Positions 61,611-64,000 of a DNA stretch of 64,000 bases are shown piece by piece; the stretch's first letter is position 1, and every line of letters starts with the position of its first letter. This DNA comes from Pleurocapsa sp. PCC 7319. GTDB taxonomy: Bacteria; Cyanobacteriota; Cyanobacteriia; Cyanobacteriales; Xenococcaceae. The notes beneath the pieces were generated by a model. It did no database searches. It was not told where the DNA came from and worked only from the letters and a program-made list of their open reading frames with translations. Position numbers and translations under genes: made by a program. The DNA lies in contig NZ_KB235922.1 of the NCBI RefSeq assembly GCF_000332195.1, positions 3,321,322 to 3,385,321 of the forward strand, given 5' to 3'.

Positions 61611-63047
61611 ATGATCGATGAACCGTCCAAGCCAATTCAATGGACTCAAGAAGAAGAAAGCACCCCAGCAACTCCTCAAGTTAAAAACAAGAAGAAGAAG
61701 AAATATTTGCCTCGGCAGTTACCTTACATTTTGGGAGGATTGGGTATCTTGGTAATGTTGATCTTGGCATTTCGTCCTACTCCAATTGCTGTAGATGTAG
61801 CTGAGGTAAAACGAGATAATGTCCAGGTAACTGTAGACGAAGAAGGTGAAACTCGCATTCACAAACGTTATGTGGTTTCTGCTCCTGTGGCGGGAAGATT
61901 AGCTCGGATTAATTTAGATGAAGGCGACCGCGTTACTCAAGGGGAAATCATTGCTCAAATCGATCCATTACCCCTAGAGTCTGATATCCAGGCAGCTCAG
62001 GCTAGATTGCGTCAGTGGCAAGCGGAAAAAGCAGGGGTAGAAACCCAGCGTCCTAAACCAGAAGCATTATCTCAAGCTCAAGCGAGAATCAAAGCAGCAG
62101 TAGCTAAACAAAGAGAAGTAGCAGCTAAGGTAGAACGGGCTAGAGCATCATTAGAACAGGCAAAGCGCGATCGCCAGCGCAATCAAAATTTATACGCTGA
62201 CGGAGCTATTTCTCGTCAAGCCAAAGAACGAGCAGAGCTAGAAGAAGTTACCAAAATTAGAGCCTTAGAAGTAGAAGAAAGATTAGCTGATAGTGCAGTA
62301 GCAGAAGTGAATGCTGCCCAAGAAGCTCTCTCTATTCTCCGAGCAGAACAAAAAGACCCAGATTATCTATTAGATGTTTATGATGCTCGTATTGCCAGCA
62401 TTGAGGCAGAATTAGCCAAACTAACTGATGATGCTCGGCGAACTAATATTACTTCGCCGATTGATGGATATGTATTCCGAGTTAATCTAGAAAGTGCTAA
62501 ATATGTAGAAGCAGGAGATCAACTCCTAGAACTAGGAAATCCCCAAGACTTAGAAATCGTCGTCGATTTACTGTCTTCCGATGCGGTGAAAGTTAAACCT
62601 GGTGCGACGATGTATCTTGAACACTGGGGCGGTCAATCAACTCTTCAAGCAAAAGTTCGTTATGTAGAACCTTCTGCATTTACTAAAGTATCTGCATTGG
62701 GAGTAGAAGAACAACGAGTCAATGTCATTGCCGATTTTGTCGATACAGAAATACCTTTAGGCGATCGCTATCGAGTCGAAACCAGAACGGTGGTTTGGTC
62801 GGGGGAAGATGTCTTGGTTGTTCCTTTGAGTGCTTTATTTCGCTGTGAACCAGGTAATAATCGCAACCCCTCTAATATATGGTGTACTTTTGTGGTGGAA
62901 AATAACCAAGCCCAAAAGCGTCGGATTGAAGTAAGTCAACGTAGTAATTTTGAGGCAGTAATTAAAAATGGATTACAAGCCCAAGAAAAAGTCATTCTTC
63001 ATCCTACGGAACAGATTCAATCAGGAGCAAAAGTTAAAACCCTCTAG
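61611..63047 (+). CDS. HlyD/RND-type periplasmic adaptor (membrane fusion protein)
   Basis: A 478-aa adaptor that links an inner-membrane pump to the outer membrane. A cytosolic tail with a Lys cluster (KNKKKKKYLPRQ) precedes a membrane anchor at about 38-54 (ILGGLGILVMLILAF). A biotinyl-lipoyl half (VVSAPVAGRLARINLDEGDR, then VTQGEIIAQIDP), a long coiled-coil hairpin (about 120-265, rich in Ala, Glu, Lys and Arg), the second lipoyl half (ITSPIDGYVFRVNLESAKYV), a beta-barrel domain and a membrane-proximal domain follow. No pump gene lies directly downstream; the next is an unrelated minus-strand gene. It may therefore serve an ABC or RND transporter encoded elsewhere. Confidence 0.92.
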   Translation: MIDEPSKPIQWTQEEESTPATPQVKNKKKKKYLPRQLPYILGGLGILVMLILAFRPTPIAVDVAEVKRDNVQVTVDEEGETRIHKRYVVSAPVAGRLARINLDEGDRVTQGEIIAQIDPLPLESDIQAAQARLRQWQAEKAGVETQRPKPEALSQAQARIKAAVAKQREVAAKVERARASLEQAKRDRQRNQNLYADGAISRQAKERAELEEVTKIRALEVEERLADSAVAEVNAAQEALSILRAEQKDPDYLLDVYDARIASIEAELAKLTDDARRTNITSPIDGYVFRVNLESAKYVEAGDQLLELGNPQDLEIVVDLLSSDAVKVKPGATMYLEHWGGQSTLQAKVRYVEPSAFTKVSALGVEEQRVNVIADFVDTEIPLGDRYRVETRTVVWSGEDVLVVPLSALFRCEPGNNRNPSNIWCTFVVENNQAQKRRIEVSQRSNFEAVIKNGLQAQEKVILHPTEQIQSGAKVKTL

Positions 63048-63146
63048 TAATCCACCAAGATAATCTCATTGGTAATACTCTATTTAAGATTTTGCTCTGA
63101 TTTCTCTCTCCACCAAGAGTATCGGCACTTTAATTTTTGCTTATAC

Positions 63147-63368
63147 TTAACAGATTTTTGAATAAGCTAGATCTCTGATCAGTGTTGTTCTAGAGCTAAT
63201 ATATTTAGATAAAACTTGACTATCTTCCAAACTAAGTGAAGATATAGTTTGTATCTGTTGGATCAGTTGTTTGATGATTTCTCCGTCAGATAGTTTCGAG
63301 ATATTGTAGGGATTCGATGTTTCTACTAACATCCACATAACACGGAGTATTTTTGTATCTAAACCCAT
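63147..63368 (-). CDS. Small conserved-looking protein of unknown function (73 aa)
   Basis: The ATG at 63366-63368 gives MGLDTKILRVMWMLVETSNP, a short soluble protein with mainly helical character and a final SRTTLIRDLAYSKIC. A TTG seven codons upstream is a weaker start. It has no signal peptide or membrane helix. I do not recognise a named family, although the composition and tidy codon use suggest a real gene. It is convergent with the HlyD-type gene and divergent from the SulP gene. Confidence 0.6.
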   Translation of the reverse strand: MGLDTKILRVMWMLVETSNPYNISKLSDGEIIKQLIQQIQTISSLSLEDSQVLSKYISSRTTLIRDLAYSKIC

Positions 63369-63641
63369 AATCTTAATCCATAGCTTCAATGTTTATTGTA
63401 AGAGAAATATTAAAAGAATCTTAAGAAATTAAGTTTTATGTCTAAATCGATAGAAAGAGAAATATAAAAACTTAACGCTAAGAAAAAATGCTCTGTGAAA
63501 TAAACAAATGTAAACTATAGAGATATCTTTATCAAAAAGCTTTAAGCCTTTAGCTTTAAGCTCTTAGCTTTGGTTTAACTGCTAAAAGCGTAATTGGGTA
63601 TAATACCCCACCGCCTTGGCGGTATCTACAATCAGGTATCA

Positions 63642-63706
63642 AAACAGTTCGTTGGCGGTTGCGGAGCAAGTCGAAGACTCGGTTCCCTCGCTTAAAGAAA
63701 CTGTTT
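63642..63706. repeat. AAACAGTT/AACTGTTT hairpin repeat, copy 2
   Basis: AAACAGTT (63642-63649) pairs with AACTGTTT (63699-63706) around CGTTGGCGGTTGCGGAGC... It corresponds in layout to the unit at 25597-25663. Confidence 0.4.
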
Positions 63707-63837
63707 CAAGACGAGTTCAAGACTCTATTTGATTGAAGCTAATAGCTAACGGCTAATAGCTAACAGCTATTTATTATTATTTTAAGTTTTAACGCTATTT
63801 TCTGTTAACTCAATTAGCGTAGATGGTATTTAACACT

Positions 63838-63842
63838 AGGAG
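63838..63842 (+). promoter_or_regulatory. Ribosome binding site supporting a TTG start
   Basis: AGGAG lies 8 nt before the TTG at 63851-63853, which begins the SulP reading frame; no ATG occurs in frame nearby. Confidence 0.55.
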
Positions 63843-63850
63843 AAAGACTA

Positions 63851-64000
63851 TTGCAGCTATTTAAACTCAAAGAGTGGACAGGAAACATCAGAGGAGATTT
63901 ATTAGCAGGTATTCTGGTCGCTTTAGCCTTAATTCCCGAAGCTATTTCTTTTTCGATCATCGCTGGGGTCGATCCGAAAGTGGGACTTTATGCTTCGTTC
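63851..64000 (+). CDS. SulP-family anion transporter, N-terminus only
   Basis: The 50 codons in the window read (M)[18 protein letters not shown] then [20 protein letters not shown] and [11 protein letters not shown]. This is the N-terminal signature of SulP/SLC26 transporters: the first membrane helix with GxxVALxLIPEAIxFxIIAGVxPxxGLYASF. Such proteins carry sulfate, bicarbonate (as in BicA) or other anions. Which one applies cannot be told from the fragment. The start is a TTG supported by AGGAG 8 nt upstream. The gene runs off the window. Confidence 0.88.
   Translation, partial: MQLFKLKEWTGNIRGDLLAGILVALALIPEAISFSIIAGVDPKVGLYASF

Larger units (their letters stand above)
63369..63850. other. 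Repeat-rich gap upstream of the SulP gene
   Basis: No gene was seen. It contains AGCTTTAAGC-type short repeats (about 63538-63572), the 12-nt palindrome CCGCCTTGGCGG (63611-63622), a hairpin repeat at 63642-63706 listed separately, and GGCTAATAGCTAACAGCTA repeats at about 63737-63770. Confidence 0.5.

Noticed and set aside
1-64000. CRISPR array, tRNA, rRNA, tmRNA or RNase P RNA
   Set aside because: The tandem repeats present are 7-bp units without spacers, and no conserved RNA signature was recognised on either strand by reading; a covariance search could still reveal one.

Overview
The window looks like chromosomal DNA of a cyanobacterium. The octamer GCGATCGC and its core are scattered through genes and gaps, as in HIP1-rich cyanobacterial genomes. 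The genes are of cyanobacterial type: an NDH-1 subunit (NdhA), a COP23-domain protein, DUF6464, AAA/WD40 and NB-ARC/WD40 giants, a TPR kinase, a CHAT protein and Uma2. Gaps carry heptameric short tandem repeats (STRR). The base composition is AT-rich. A large-genome, unicellular or baeocyte-forming lineage is a reasonable guess; the genus cannot be read from this sequence.

Layout. 1-5 kb: 5'-part of gatB, then a 1189-aa NLR-like protein (HTH, NB-ARC, 14 WD40 blades). 5-12 kb: an orphan ndhA, a 5'-truncated thiopurine methyltransferase relic, prolyl oligopeptidase, three small unknown genes, fmt and a DUF6464 gene. 12.6-21 kb (minus strand): a two-gene operon of a 2-isopropylmalate-synthase-like enzyme and a fused LeuD-LeuC isomerase (homo-amino-acid/2-oxoacid chain elongation type), a YqiA-like hydrolase, a CAP-Hint protein and a TPR-glycosyltransferase. 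21-25 kb: an OmpR-type response regulator with a receiver-only paralogue, an aldehyde dehydrogenase and a lipoprotein. 25-34 kb: a probable non-autonomous IS608-like element, then a minus-strand two-partner secretion operon (TpsA, TpsB) whose third gene is a TPR-CHAT protein overlapping tpsB by 55 bp. 34-45 kb: COP23, a double-kinase TPR protein, gamma-glutamyltransferase, a small lipoprotein, Uma2 and a tandem AAA / AAA-WD40 pair. 45-53 kb: a TPM/LemA pair, an RTX protein, a tnpB relic inside a broken small gene, a TonB-dependent receptor with its TonB, and a secreted unknown. 53-64 kb: a UbiH-like hydroxylase, E2 of pyruvate dehydrogenase, phosphoketolase, a sodium:solute symporter with a small partner, a 37-aa membrane peptide, an HlyD-type adaptor and the start of a SulP transporter.

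How the genes work together. Central carbon functions (E2, phosphoketolase, aldehyde dehydrogenase) converge on acetyl units, but they lie in separate transcription units. The envelope and secretion content is high (TpsA/B, TonB/receptor, RTX, CAP-Hint, HlyD, two lipoproteins). Signal-transduction STAND-type ATPases with WD40 sensors occur twice.

The strongest non-genic signal is a set of short inverted-repeat elements in the gaps. At least six complete ones carry heptamer tandem repeats in the interior between their arms. One family (30899-31012 and 56019-56190) has matching termini and a 7-bp direct repeat on each side, the hallmark of transposition. No rRNA, tRNA or CRISPR array was recognised.
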